A DNA stretch of 64,000 bases. Source: Roseateles_B sp041906185. Lineage in GTDB: Bacteria > Pseudomonadota > Gammaproteobacteria > Burkholderiales > Burkholderiaceae_C. This document shows positions 38,689-48,373 of this stretch, piece by piece. Below the pieces are notes generated by a model. It saw only the letters and a list, made by a program, of their open reading frames with translations. It was not told the origin of the DNA and made no database searches. The translations under genes were made by a program, and so were the position numbers. Location: the NCBI GenBank assembly GCA_041906185.1, contig JAYRJQ010000018.1:1-64000 (forward strand), written 5' to 3'. Each line of letters opens with the position of its first letter. Positions within the stretch are counted from its first letter, which is position 1.

Positions 38689-39519
38689 ATGACGCCTGCG
38701 CTGAACGTCCGACGCCCGCTCGCCCTGCTGCTGATCCCGGCACTGCTGAGCACCGCCCACGCCCAGCCCAGCGAAGCGTCTCCCCCCGCCGCCGCGGCGA
38801 GTGCCCTCGCCCCGGCCGCCTCCACGCCCGCCGCCCTGCCCCAGGCGGCCAAGCCCCTGCCCGCCGCCAGCCTGGTCGGCGGTCAGCGCTGGGCCAGCCT
38901 GAGCCCGGCCCAGCAGACGGTGCTCGCCCCGCTGGCCCAGGAATGGGACGGCCTCGATGCCGCGCGCAAGAGCAAGTGGCTGGAGATCGCCGCCCGCTTC
39001 CACACCCTCACGCCCGAGCAGCAGTCGCGCCTGCGCGAGCGCATGATCGAGTGGACCCGCATGAGCCCCACGGAACGCCAGCAGGCGCGCGTGGGCTTCC
39101 AGTCCAACCCCCAGCTGCGGGACGACAAGCTCCAGTCGGAGAAGCTGCAGTCGAAGTGGCAGGCCTACCAGGCGCTGACGCCTGAAGAGCGTCAGGCCCT
39201 GGCCCAGAAGGGCGCCGAGAAGGCCGCGCAGAAGCACCCGGGCGGCAAGGCCGCCGCCGAGGCTTCGAAACCGCTGAACGGCACCAAGTCCAGCTTCGTG
39301 CCGCAGAAGCCGGCCGCCGCCCCAGTGGCCGTCGCGCCCTCGGTGCTGCAGGCCAAGCCCGGGGTGACGACGGTCCTGATCACCCAGGGCCGCCCGGTCG
39401 CAGGCAGCCGCCCCGCCGGACGCGGCAAGCTGGTGGTCGACCCTGCCCTCGTCGATCCCAAGACCCTGCTGCCGCGCGTGCCGCAGGCCGCCCCCGCAGC
39501 CTCCGCCAGCAGCCGCTGA
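38689..39519 (+). CDS. Exported DUF3106 family protein
   Basis: A 276-aa protein with a signal peptide (PLALLLIPALLSTAHAQ) and an Ala/Pro-rich region. Next come three similar helical segments carrying the pattern L-S/T-P-x-Q/E: RWASLSPAQQTVLAPLAQEW, HTLTPEQQSRLRERM and QALTPEERQALAQKG. The Pro/Ala/Val-rich tail is probably disordered. The LTPEQ-type repeats recall periplasmic CpxP/Spy/ZraP-type envelope sensors, although no homology is proven. It lies in the sigma-factor operon, followed 2 bases later by the RDD gene. Confidence 0.8.
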   Translation: MTPALNVRRPLALLLIPALLSTAHAQPSEASPPAAAASALAPAASTPAALPQAAKPLPAASLVGGQRWASLSPAQQTVLAPLAQEWDGLDAARKSKWLEIAARFHTLTPEQQSRLRERMIEWTRMSPTERQQARVGFQSNPQLRDDKLQSEKLQSKWQAYQALTPEERQALAQKGAEKAAQKHPGGKAAAEASKPLNGTKSSFVPQKPAAAPVAVAPSVLQAKPGVTTVLITQGRPVAGSRPAGRGKLVVDPALVDPKTLLPRVPQAAPAASASSR

Positions 39520-39521
39520 CC

Positions 39522-40037
39522 ATGGACGTGCAGACCCCGCAGCAGGCGCCGAGCCTGTGGCGCCGCATGGCGTCCTTCGTCTATGAGGGCGTTGTCCTCT
39601 TCGGCGTGACCTTCATCTCCGGCTACCTCTTCAGTGCGCTCACGCAGCAGCGCAGCGCCCTTGTGGGCAAGGCCGGCCTCCAGGCCTTTGAATTCGTGGT
39701 CCTGGGCATCTACTTCATCTGGTTCTGGACCCATGGCGGCCAGACCGTGGCGATGAAGTCCTGGCATCTGCGCGTGGTCGACGAGGCCGGCGCCCCGATC
39801 GGCCAATGGCGCGCCCTCGCCCGCTACCTGCTGGCCTGGCTGTGGTTCCTCCCGGCGCTGGTGTCGGTGGAGCTGGCCGGCCTGCACAGCGGCGGTGCCA
39901 TCTTCGGCGCGCTGCTGGCCGGCGTGGCGGCCTATGTGCTCCTGGCCCGCCTGCATCCCTCGCGCCAATTCCTGCACGACGTGCTGTGCCGCACGAAGGT
40001 CGTGACACAGCTACCCACGCCGCGCCAGAAGCCATGA
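39522..40037 (+). CDS. RDD family integral membrane protein
   Basis: A 171-aa inner-membrane protein with about three TM segments (VVLFGVTFISGYLFSAL; FEFVVLGIYFIWFWT; YLLAWLWFLPALVSVEL) and RDD motif features: an N-terminal arginine in LWRRMASFVYEG, and GQTVAMKSWHLRVVDE between helices. Function of the family is mostly unknown; a few members act in ion exchange. Its stop overlaps the dgkA start (ATGA). Confidence 0.88.
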   Translation: MDVQTPQQAPSLWRRMASFVYEGVVLFGVTFISGYLFSALTQQRSALVGKAGLQAFEFVVLGIYFIWFWTHGGQTVAMKSWHLRVVDEAGAPIGQWRALARYLLAWLWFLPALVSVELAGLHSGGAIFGALLAGVAAYVLLARLHPSRQFLHDVLCRTKVVTQLPTPRQKP

Positions 40038-40411
40038 GCAACCCCCACAAGGGCCGCACTGGCCTGGACCGCATCCTGCATGCCGCCGGCTACTCCTGGG
40101 CCGGCCTGCGCGCCGCCTACTCCGGCGAGAGCGCCTTCCGCCAGGAGGTGTGGCTGTGCGTGGTCGCGGTGCCGCTGGCCCTGTGGCTCGGGCAGGGCTG
40201 GGTGGAAACCGCCCTGCTGCTGGGCTCGCTGCTGCTCGTGCTCATCGTGGAGCTGCTGAACTCGGGCATCGAGGCCGCCATCGACCGCGTGGGCTTCGAG
40301 CTGCACGACCTGTCCAAGCGCGCCAAGGACCTCGCCAGCGCGGCGGTCCTGCTCTCCCTCGTGCTGTGCGCCGGGGTCTGGGGCGCGGCGGCCTGGCACC
40401 GCTTCTGCTGA
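40034..40411 (+). CDS. dgkA: Diacylglycerol kinase, prokaryotic DgkA
   Basis: Trimeric inner-membrane kinase, 125 aa, that recycles diacylglycerol (for example from membrane-derived glycan synthesis) to phosphatidic acid. The signature ELLNSGIEAAIDRVGFELHDLSKRAKDLASAAVLL is intact and three TM helices are evident. The start overlaps the RDD stop (ATGA). Last gene of the sigma-factor operon; its presence suggests a membrane-stress theme. Confidence 0.94.
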   Translation: MSNPHKGRTGLDRILHAAGYSWAGLRAAYSGESAFRQEVWLCVVAVPLALWLGQGWVETALLLGSLLLVLIVELLNSGIEAAIDRVGFELHDLSKRAKDLASAAVLLSLVLCAGVWGAAAWHRFC

Positions 40412-40430
40412 CTCGCCGGACACCCAAAGC

Positions 40431-40454
40431 AAAGGGCGCCTCGCGAGGCGCCCT
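40431..40454 (+). terminator. Bidirectional terminator between dgkA and glnB
   Basis: AAGGGCGCC-TCGCGA-GGCGCCCTT is a near-perfect palindrome in the 78-base convergent gap, followed by CTTC on the plus side and by GCTTTGGG on the minus side. Confidence 0.7.
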
Positions 40455-40489
40455 TCTTCATGGCGGGTCGGATGCCTGGCGCGGCCGGA

Positions 40490-40828
40490 TCAGACCGCCG
40501 CTTCGTCTTCCTCGCCCGTGCGGATGCGGATGACCTGCTCGACCGGCGTCACGAAGATCTTGCCGTCACCGATCTTGCCGGTCTTGGCCGCCTTCAGGAT
40601 GGCCTCGATGCAGCGCTCGACGTCGTCGTCCTTGACCACCACCTCGACCTTCACCTTGGGCAGGAAGTCCACCACATACTCCGCGCCGCGGTAGAGCTCC
40701 GTGTGACCCTTCTGGCGGCCGAAGCCCTTCACCTCGGTGACGGTCAGACCGGACGCGCCCACCTCGGCCAGAGCCTCGCGGACCTCGTCCAGCTTGAAGG
40801 GTTTGATGATGGCGGTGATCTGTTTCAT
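40490..40828 (-). CDS. glnB: Nitrogen regulatory protein P-II
   Basis: Trimeric 112-aa signal protein sensing 2-oxoglutarate, ATP/ADP and, through uridylylation, glutamine. Tyr51, the uridylylation site, lies in the T-loop GHTELYRGAEY; the C-terminal signature is DGKIFVTPVEQVIRIRTGE. The start is the ATG at 40828 (MKQITAIIKPFKL). It lies 54 bases downstream of nadE on the same strand; the nadE-glnB pairing is common in betaproteobacteria, which favours glnB over glnK (no amtB adjacent). Confidence 0.95.
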   Translation of the reverse strand: MKQITAIIKPFKLDEVREALAEVGASGLTVTEVKGFGRQKGHTELYRGAEYVVDFLPKVKVEVVVKDDDVERCIEAILKAAKTGKIGDGKIFVTPVEQVIRIRTGEEDEAAV

Positions 40829-40882
40829 CGGGGACTCCAAAGCGGATTGATAAAGCCTGTTGCCCCGATTTAAGCATGGAAC

Positions 40883-42916
<2,034 letters not shown>

Positions 42917-43013
42917 GGCCTGCATCCTGCCACCATTTGCTCCTGACGTTGAGCGCCGGGCAAATCCCTGCGCGCCCGCGGCCGACGCCCCTCGCCCTAA
43001 GATCGCCGCCACC

Positions 43014-44183
43014 ATGCCCGACCGCCCGCCCCTTGAGGTCCGGATCGACGACGATCCCGGCCGTTTGCCCGCCGATGCCTGGAACGCCCTGTTGGCCGCC
43101 AGCCCGCAACCGACGCCCTTCATGCGGCACGAGTACCTCCAGGCCCTGCACGACTCGGGCTCGGCGGTCACCGAACGGGGCTGGACGCCTCGCTTCCTGA
43201 GCCTGTGGGATGGCGAGGCGCTCGTGGCTGCGTGCCCGACCTACCTCAAGGACCATTCCTACGGCGAGTACGTGTTCGACTGGGCCTGGGCCGATGCCTA
43301 CGCCCGTCACGGCCTGGCCTATTACCCCAAGCTGCTGGTGGCCGTGCCCTTCACGCCGGTGCCCGGCAGCCGGCTCCTCGCGCGCGACGCCATCACCCGC
43401 GCGGCATTGATCCAGGCCCTCCAGGCGCATGCGCAGGCGCAGGCGCTCTCGTCCGCCCACGTGCTCTTCCCCACCGCCGAGGAGCAGCGCGCGCTGCTCG
43501 ACGCCGGCTGGCTGGCCCGCAGCGGCGTGCAGTTCCACTGGGAGGCCGACCCCGAGCCGCCCGCCAGCTTCGAGGCCTTTCTCGCGAGCCTGCAGCGGGA
43601 CAAGCGCAAGAAGATCCAGCAGGAGCAGCGCCGCGTGCGCGAGGCGGGCGTCCGCTACCGGGTCCTCCTGGGCGACGAAATCGGCGAGGAGGACTGGGAC
43701 TTCTTCCACCGCTGCTACCGCCAGACCTACGCCGAACACCGCAGCACGCCGTACCTGAGCCGCGACTTCTTCCGCCGCATGGCCGGCACGATGGCGCGCC
43801 ACTGGCTGCTCTTCATCGCCGAGGTGGACGGCCAGCCCGCGGCCTGCTCCCTCATCGCGCTGGATCCGGACCGGCGTGCGGCCTACGGGCGCTATTGGGG
43901 CAGCCTCGTCGACATCTCCTGCCTGCACTTCGACGCCTGCTACTACCAGCCCCTGGCCTGGTGCATGGCTCACGGCTACCGGCGCTTCGAGGGCGGTGCG
44001 CAGGGCGAGCACAAGCTGGCGCGCGGCCTCCTGCCGGTCGGGACGCAATCCGCCCACTGGCTGGCCCATCCCGACTTCCGCGACGCGGTGGCCGACTATC
44101 TTGCCCGCGAAAGCCCGGCCATCGCCGGCTATGCCGAGGACCTGCGGGCCCACCAGCCCTTCCGGCGTGGCGCCCTCCCCTGA
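43014..44183 (+). CDS. GNAT-fold protein, COG3146/DUF482 family
   Basis: A 389-aa protein of the peptidogalycan-biosynthesis/GNAT-related family (COG3146). Visible: FMRHEYLQALHDSGS near the N-terminus, a long lysine/arginine-rich segment LQRDKRKKIQQEQRRVREAG, FFHRCYRQTYAEHRSTPYLSRDFFRRM, and the C-terminal acyl-CoA-like region ISCLHFDACYYQPLAWCMAHGYRRFEGGAQGEHKLARGL. No activity is established for the family; N-acyl transfer is the inference. It is a single gene divergent from nadE. Confidence 0.85.
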   Translation: MPDRPPLEVRIDDDPGRLPADAWNALLAASPQPTPFMRHEYLQALHDSGSAVTERGWTPRFLSLWDGEALVAACPTYLKDHSYGEYVFDWAWADAYARHGLAYYPKLLVAVPFTPVPGSRLLARDAITRAALIQALQAHAQAQALSSAHVLFPTAEEQRALLDAGWLARSGVQFHWEADPEPPASFEAFLASLQRDKRKKIQQEQRRVREAGVRYRVLLGDEIGEEDWDFFHRCYRQTYAEHRSTPYLSRDFFRRMAGTMARHWLLFIAEVDGQPAACSLIALDPDRRAAYGRYWGSLVDISCLHFDACYYQPLAWCMAHGYRRFEGGAQGEHKLARGLLPVGTQSAHWLAHPDFRDAVADYLARESPAIAGYAEDLRAHQPFRRGALP

Positions 44184-44197
44184 TCCCGGCCGCCCAT

Positions 44198-44231
44198 GAA
44201 AAACGCCGCCGGGGCGGGGCCGCGGCGGCGT
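44198..44231 (-). terminator. Intrinsic terminator after ppa
   Basis: On the minus strand ACGCCGCC (44231-44224) pairs with GGCGGCGT (44210-44203), followed by TTTTCATGG. It may also end the convergent GNAT gene transcript. Confidence 0.7.
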
Positions 44232-44254
44232 CGATGCGATCACGAGCGACCGCA

Positions 44255-44271
44255 GGGGGTCAGCTCTTGCC
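44255..44271 (+). repeat. Short dispersed repeat GGGGGTCAGCTCTTGCC
   Basis: Identical over 17 bases to 3859-3875. It lies immediately after the ppa stop. Function unknown. Confidence 0.6.
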
Positions 44272-44280
44272 TCGCAGGGC

Positions 44281-44820
44281 TTACTTCTGCTGCGCCTTGG
44301 CGTAGTTGTCGATGCCGGCCTGCACTTCGGCCTTGGCGGCGTCCGGGCCTTGCCAGCCCTTGACCTTGACCCACTTGCCGGGCTCGAGGTCCTTGTAGTG
44401 CTCGAAGAAGTGCTGGATGGAGTTCAGACGCATCGGGTTCACGTCCTCCGGCGAGTGCCAGCGGTCGTACAGCGGCAGGATCTTGGTGGTCGGGACGGCC
44501 AGCAGCTTGGCATCGCCACCCGCCTCGTCGTCCATCATCAGCACGCCGATCGGGCGGCAGGTCACCACCACGCCCGGGGTCAGCGGGAAGGGCGTCACCA
44601 CCAGCACGTCCACGGGGTCCCCGTCATCCGACAGCGTCTGGGGGATGTAGCCGTAGTTGCACGGATAGTGCATGGCGGTGGTCATGAAACGGTCCACGAA
44701 CAGGGCACCGGTTTCCTTGTCCACCTCGTACTTGATCGGGTCGGCGTTCATCGGGATCTCGATGATCACGTTGAATTGCTCAGGCGCCTTGGGGCCGGGG
44801 GTCACGTTGTGCAGGCTCAT
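44281..44820 (-). CDS. ppa: Soluble inorganic pyrophosphatase (family I)
   Basis: Cytosolic Mg-dependent PPi hydrolase, 179 aa. The family I signature is GDPVDVLVVTPFPL, with EIPMNADPIKYEVDKETG upstream and YKDLEPGKWVKVKGWQG near the C-terminus. The start is the ATG at 44820 (MSLHNVTPG); the in-frame TTG upstream is not needed. It is divergent from the membrane pyrophosphatase hppA over a 269-base shared region. Confidence 0.97.
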   Translation of the reverse strand: MSLHNVTPGPKAPEQFNVIIEIPMNADPIKYEVDKETGALFVDRFMTTAMHYPCNYGYIPQTLSDDGDPVDVLVVTPFPLTPGVVVTCRPIGVLMMDDEAGGDAKLLAVPTTKILPLYDRWHSPEDVNPMRLNSIQHFFEHYKDLEPGKWVKVKGWQGPDAAKAEVQAGIDNYAKAQQK

Positions 44821-45089
44821 GGTCTTGTCTTTAGTCAACGAAAGGGGTCCGCGCGCAGGTCACGGGGAAACCCGGATTCTACCGGCGCCCTGATCTCAGC
44901 CTGACACAGGCATGCCGGCTGCCTGGAGTCGTGCGTCAAGGCTTTTCCGGCAACCACTGGTAAACGATCAATCTTTCGGCACTTCCACTCGCATAGCATG
45001 CCCCGGCGGACCTGTGGAACAGCGGGCTGGACTGACGTTGAGAAGCAGGCTCTTTTTCAAACGGCAGAGACAACGAAGGAGACATGTTC

Positions 45090-47309
45090 ATGTCGACGAG
45101 TGTGGCGCTGTATTTCGCGCTGGCCTGCGGCCTGGCCGCGGTCATCTATGGTTTCATTCAACGCAGCTGGATCCTGAGCCAGGACGCCGGCAATGCCCGG
45201 ATGCAGGAGATCGCCGCGGCGATCCAGCAGGGCGCGGCGGCCTACCTGGGCCGCCAGTACCGCACGATCGCGGTGGTGGGCGTGGTGCTGGCCATCGCCA
45301 TCGCCGTGGTCCCCGGCCTGGGCCTGCAGACGGCCATGGGCTTTGTCATCGGGGCGGTGCTCTCGGGCATCTGCGGCTTCATCGGCATGAACATCTCGGT
45401 GCGCGCCAACGTGCGCACCGCGCAGGCCGCCACCAAGGGCATGGGCCCGGCCCTGAACGTCGCCTTCAAGGGCGGCGCCATCACGGGCATGCTGGTCGTG
45501 GGCCTGGGCCTGATCGGCGTGGGCGGTTTCTACTACGCCATCACCGGTGGCACCGGCGCCACGAGCGAGGCCCTGAAGCCCATGCTCGGCCTGGCCTTCG
45601 GCTCCTCGCTGATCTCCATCTTCGCGCGCCTGGGCGGCGGCATCTTCACCAAGGGCGCTGACGTCGGCGCCGACCTGGTGGGCAAGGTCGAGGCCGGCAT
45701 TCCCGAGGACGACCCGCGCAACCCGGCCGTGATCGCCGACAACGTGGGTGACAACGTCGGCGACTGCGCCGGCATGGCGGCCGACCTCTTCGAGACCTAT
45801 GCCGTGACCCTGATCGCCGCGATGGCGCTGGGCGCGCTGATGGTGATGGGCCCCGCGGCCCATGCCGGCGTGATCTACCCGCTGGCCCTGGGCGGCGTGT
45901 CCATCATCGCCTCCATCATCGGCTGCGGCTTCGTCAAGGCCAGCGAGGGCATGAAGAACGTGATGCCCGCGCTGTACAAGGGCCTGATCGTGGCCGGCGT
46001 GCTGAGCCTGATCGCCTTCTTCTTCGTCACGCGGGCCATGTTCCCCGGCGAGGTCGAGCTCTCCGGCGGTCTCAAGACCGACGCCATGGGCCTCTTCGGC
46101 GCCTGCGCCGTGGGCCTGGTGCTGACGGCGGCGATGGTCTGGATCACCGAGTACTACACCGGCACGCAGTACCACCCGGTGCAGCACGTCGCGCAGGCCT
46201 CCACGACCGGCCACGGCACCAACATCATCGCGGGCCTGGGCGTCTCGATGAAGTCCACCGGCTGGCCGGTGATCTTCGTCTGCGCGGCCATCTACACCGC
46301 CTTCAAGCTGGCCGGCCTGTACGGCATCGCCGTCGCGGCGACGTCCATGCTGTCGATGGCCGGCATCGTGGTGGCCCTCGACGCCTACGGCCCCATCACC
46401 GACAACGCCGGCGGCATCGCCGAGATGAGCGATCTGCCCGACAGCGTGCGCGACATCACCGACCCGCTGGACGCCGTGGGCAACACGACCAAGGCCGTGA
46501 CCAAGGGCTACGCCATCGGCTCCGCCGGCCTGGCCGCGCTGGTGCTGTTCGCCGACTACACGCACGCCCTCGAAGCGCGCGGCATGCACCTGCGCTTCGA
46601 CCTGTCCGACCACACGGTGATCCTCGGCCTCTTCATCGGCGGCCTGATCCCCTACCTCTTCGGTGCGATGGCCATGGAGGCCGTTGGCCGCGCCGCCGGC
46701 TCGGTGGTGGTGGAGGTGCGCCGGCAGTTCAAGGAGATCCCCGGCATCATGGAAGGCACGGCCAAGCCCGAGTACGGCGCGGCGGTCGACATGCTCACCA
46801 CCGCGGCCATCAAGGAAATGATCGTGCCCTCGCTGCTGCCGGTGGCCGCGCCCATCATCGTGGGCATGACCCTGGGCCCGGCCGCGCTGGGTGGCGTGCT
46901 GATGGGCACCATCGTGACGGGCCTCTTCGTGGGCATCTCGATGTGCACCGGCGGCGGCGCCTGGGACAACGCCAAGAAGCTGATCGAGGAAGGCTTCAAG
47001 GACGACAAGGGCGTCGTGCACCGCAAGGGCTCGGACGCGCACAAGGCGGCCGTCACGGGCGACACCGTGGGTGACCCCTACAAGGACACCGCCGGCCCGG
47101 CCGTGAACCCCTTGATCAAGATCATCAACATCGTGGCCCTGCTGATCGTGCCGCTGCTGCCCATGACCCCGGGCACCGCCAAGCCGATGGAAGCCGCCCC
47201 GGCCGCCGTCACCGCCCCGGCGCCGGCCGCCTCGGAGGCCGCTGCCATGGCCTCCGCGCCCCACGCGGCCGCCTCGGCAGCGGACATGGCCTCGGGCGCC
47301 AAGCCCTGA
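45090..47309 (+). CDS. hppA: Membrane-bound proton-pumping pyrophosphatase, K+-independent type
   Basis: Integral membrane PPi hydrolase coupled to H+ translocation, 739 aa, about 16 TM helices. The active-site loop KGADVGADLVGKVEAGIPEDDPRNPAVIADNVGDNVGDCAGMAADLFE is intact. GNTTKA carries a lysine where K+-dependent enzymes have alanine, marking the K+-independent class. The C-terminus has an extra Ala/Pro-rich tail of about 48 residues after the last helix. AGGAG lies 8 bases before the ATG at 45090; ATG 45084 would be only 2 bases from it. Confidence 0.96.
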   Translation: MSTSVALYFALACGLAAVIYGFIQRSWILSQDAGNARMQEIAAAIQQGAAAYLGRQYRTIAVVGVVLAIAIAVVPGLGLQTAMGFVIGAVLSGICGFIGMNISVRANVRTAQAATKGMGPALNVAFKGGAITGMLVVGLGLIGVGGFYYAITGGTGATSEALKPMLGLAFGSSLISIFARLGGGIFTKGADVGADLVGKVEAGIPEDDPRNPAVIADNVGDNVGDCAGMAADLFETYAVTLIAAMALGALMVMGPAAHAGVIYPLALGGVSIIASIIGCGFVKASEGMKNVMPALYKGLIVAGVLSLIAFFFVTRAMFPGEVELSGGLKTDAMGLFGACAVGLVLTAAMVWITEYYTGTQYHPVQHVAQASTTGHGTNIIAGLGVSMKSTGWPVIFVCAAIYTAFKLAGLYGIAVAATSMLSMAGIVVALDAYGPITDNAGGIAEMSDLPDSVRDITDPLDAVGNTTKAVTKGYAIGSAGLAALVLFADYTHALEARGMHLRFDLSDHTVILGLFIGGLIPYLFGAMAMEAVGRAAGSVVVEVRRQFKEIPGIMEGTAKPEYGAAVDMLTTAAIKEMIVPSLLPVAAPIIVGMTLGPAALGGVLMGTIVTGLFVGISMCTGGGAWDNAKKLIEEGFKDDKGVVHRKGSDAHKAAVTGDTVGDPYKDTAGPAVNPLIKIINIVALLIVPLLPMTPGTAKPMEAAPAAVTAPAPAASEAAAMASAPHAAASAADMASGAKP

Positions 47310-47370
47310 CCGCCCTGGGCAGGCAAGGCCTGGCCCCGTCCGCGGGATCAGGTTTACCCGAATCCAGGCA

Positions 47371-47398
47371 AAAGAGCTCGCATCGGCGAGCTCTTTTT
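47371..47398 (+). terminator. Intrinsic terminator after hppA
   Basis: AAAGAGCTCGC-ATCG-GCGAGCTC followed by TTTTTC. Confidence 0.85.
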
Positions 47399-47482
47399 CA
47401 TTGGCGGGCGCCGCGCTCGGGCCACAATAGCGTTCAGTATCTTCGTGAGTAGTGACACCTGACGCCCCCGCCCCGTTCTGCC

Positions 47483-48334
47483 ATGCGCCACCCGGTCCTC
47501 ACTCGCCATGAATTCGAACGCCGCCAGGGCCAGCTGGCGGACCTGCAGCGCTATGTCGCCGGGCAGGAAGAGAGCTTCCACCTCCTGCACACCTCGCTGC
47601 AGGCCTTCGTGGACCGCTACATCGATCTGCTGGGCCCGCTGTACCTCGAGCTCGACGCCCTGGAATCGCAGCTGCATTCCGCCAGCGTCCACCTCGCCGA
47701 GGCCCTGCGCCGCAACGGCCTGACGGCGCCGCTGCCAACCCCGCCGCGCGCCACCGCCCTGCCCCAGGTGCCCCGTCTGCCGGAGGCCGCCCCGCTGCCC
47801 CAGCAGCCGTCGGGCGACGGCGTGGTGGAGGTCGAGCCGCCCTCCCTGAAGCAGCTGTACCGCCGGGCCGCCATGCGCCTGCACCCGGACCTCGCCCCCA
47901 ACGAGCTGCTGCGCCGCCGGCGCGAGCAGGCCATGATGGAGGCCAACCAGGCCTATGCCGAGGGCAACCGCTTCCTGCTGGAGCGCCTGCTGCTGGAGGC
48001 CGGCGAGGATCCCCTCAAGGTCACCGGCAGCAACGGCGACGCCGTGCTCGAGTGGCTGCGCCGCAGCGAGCTGGCCGTGCAGGGCCGCCTGCGGGTCGTG
48101 CAGGCCCACCTGGTGGCGCTGCAGGCCCATCCCATGCACCAGCTGATGCAGGCCATCGAAGGCGCCGAAGGCCGTGGCCTCGCCCCCTTCGAGATCATGC
48201 AGAGCCGCCTGCGCACGCAGATCAGCCAGCGTCGCCAGGAGCTCTACATCGGCCAGCGCCTGCAGCCCGAGTCCGAGCTGGCGGTGGCCTTCCTCACGCA
48301 GCGCGTGGAGCGCATGGGCGCGTCGGCCTACTGA
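47483..48334 (+). CDS. Orphan J-domain protein with coiled-coil N-terminus
   Basis: A 283-aa protein. The N-terminal 80 residues are predicted helical/coiled coil (EFERRQGQLADLQRYVAGQEE..ESQLHSASVHLAEALRR). After a Pro-rich linker comes a J-domain-like segment, LKQLYRRAAMRLHPDLAPNELLRRRREQAMMEANQAYAEGN, with the HPD motif intact. No zinc-finger or G/F region is present. C-terminal helices carry FLTQRVERMGAS. It probably recruits or stimulates an Hsp70, but client and location are unknown. It is a single gene, convergent with the nir operon. Confidence 0.8.
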   Translation: MRHPVLTRHEFERRQGQLADLQRYVAGQEESFHLLHTSLQAFVDRYIDLLGPLYLELDALESQLHSASVHLAEALRRNGLTAPLPTPPRATALPQVPRLPEAAPLPQQPSGDGVVEVEPPSLKQLYRRAAMRLHPDLAPNELLRRRREQAMMEANQAYAEGNRFLLERLLLEAGEDPLKVTGSNGDAVLEWLRRSELAVQGRLRVVQAHLVALQAHPMHQLMQAIEGAEGRGLAPFEIMQSRLRTQISQRRQELYIGQRLQPESELAVAFLTQRVERMGASAY

Positions 48335-48373
48335 GCCACAGGGCCGCGGCCCTGGCCGCCCAGGGCCCGCCCC

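Noticed and set aside
42917..43171. Longer N-terminus for NAD synthetase
   Set aside because: The extra 85 residues are low-complexity and overlap the divergent gene's start region. Family length supports the start at 42916.
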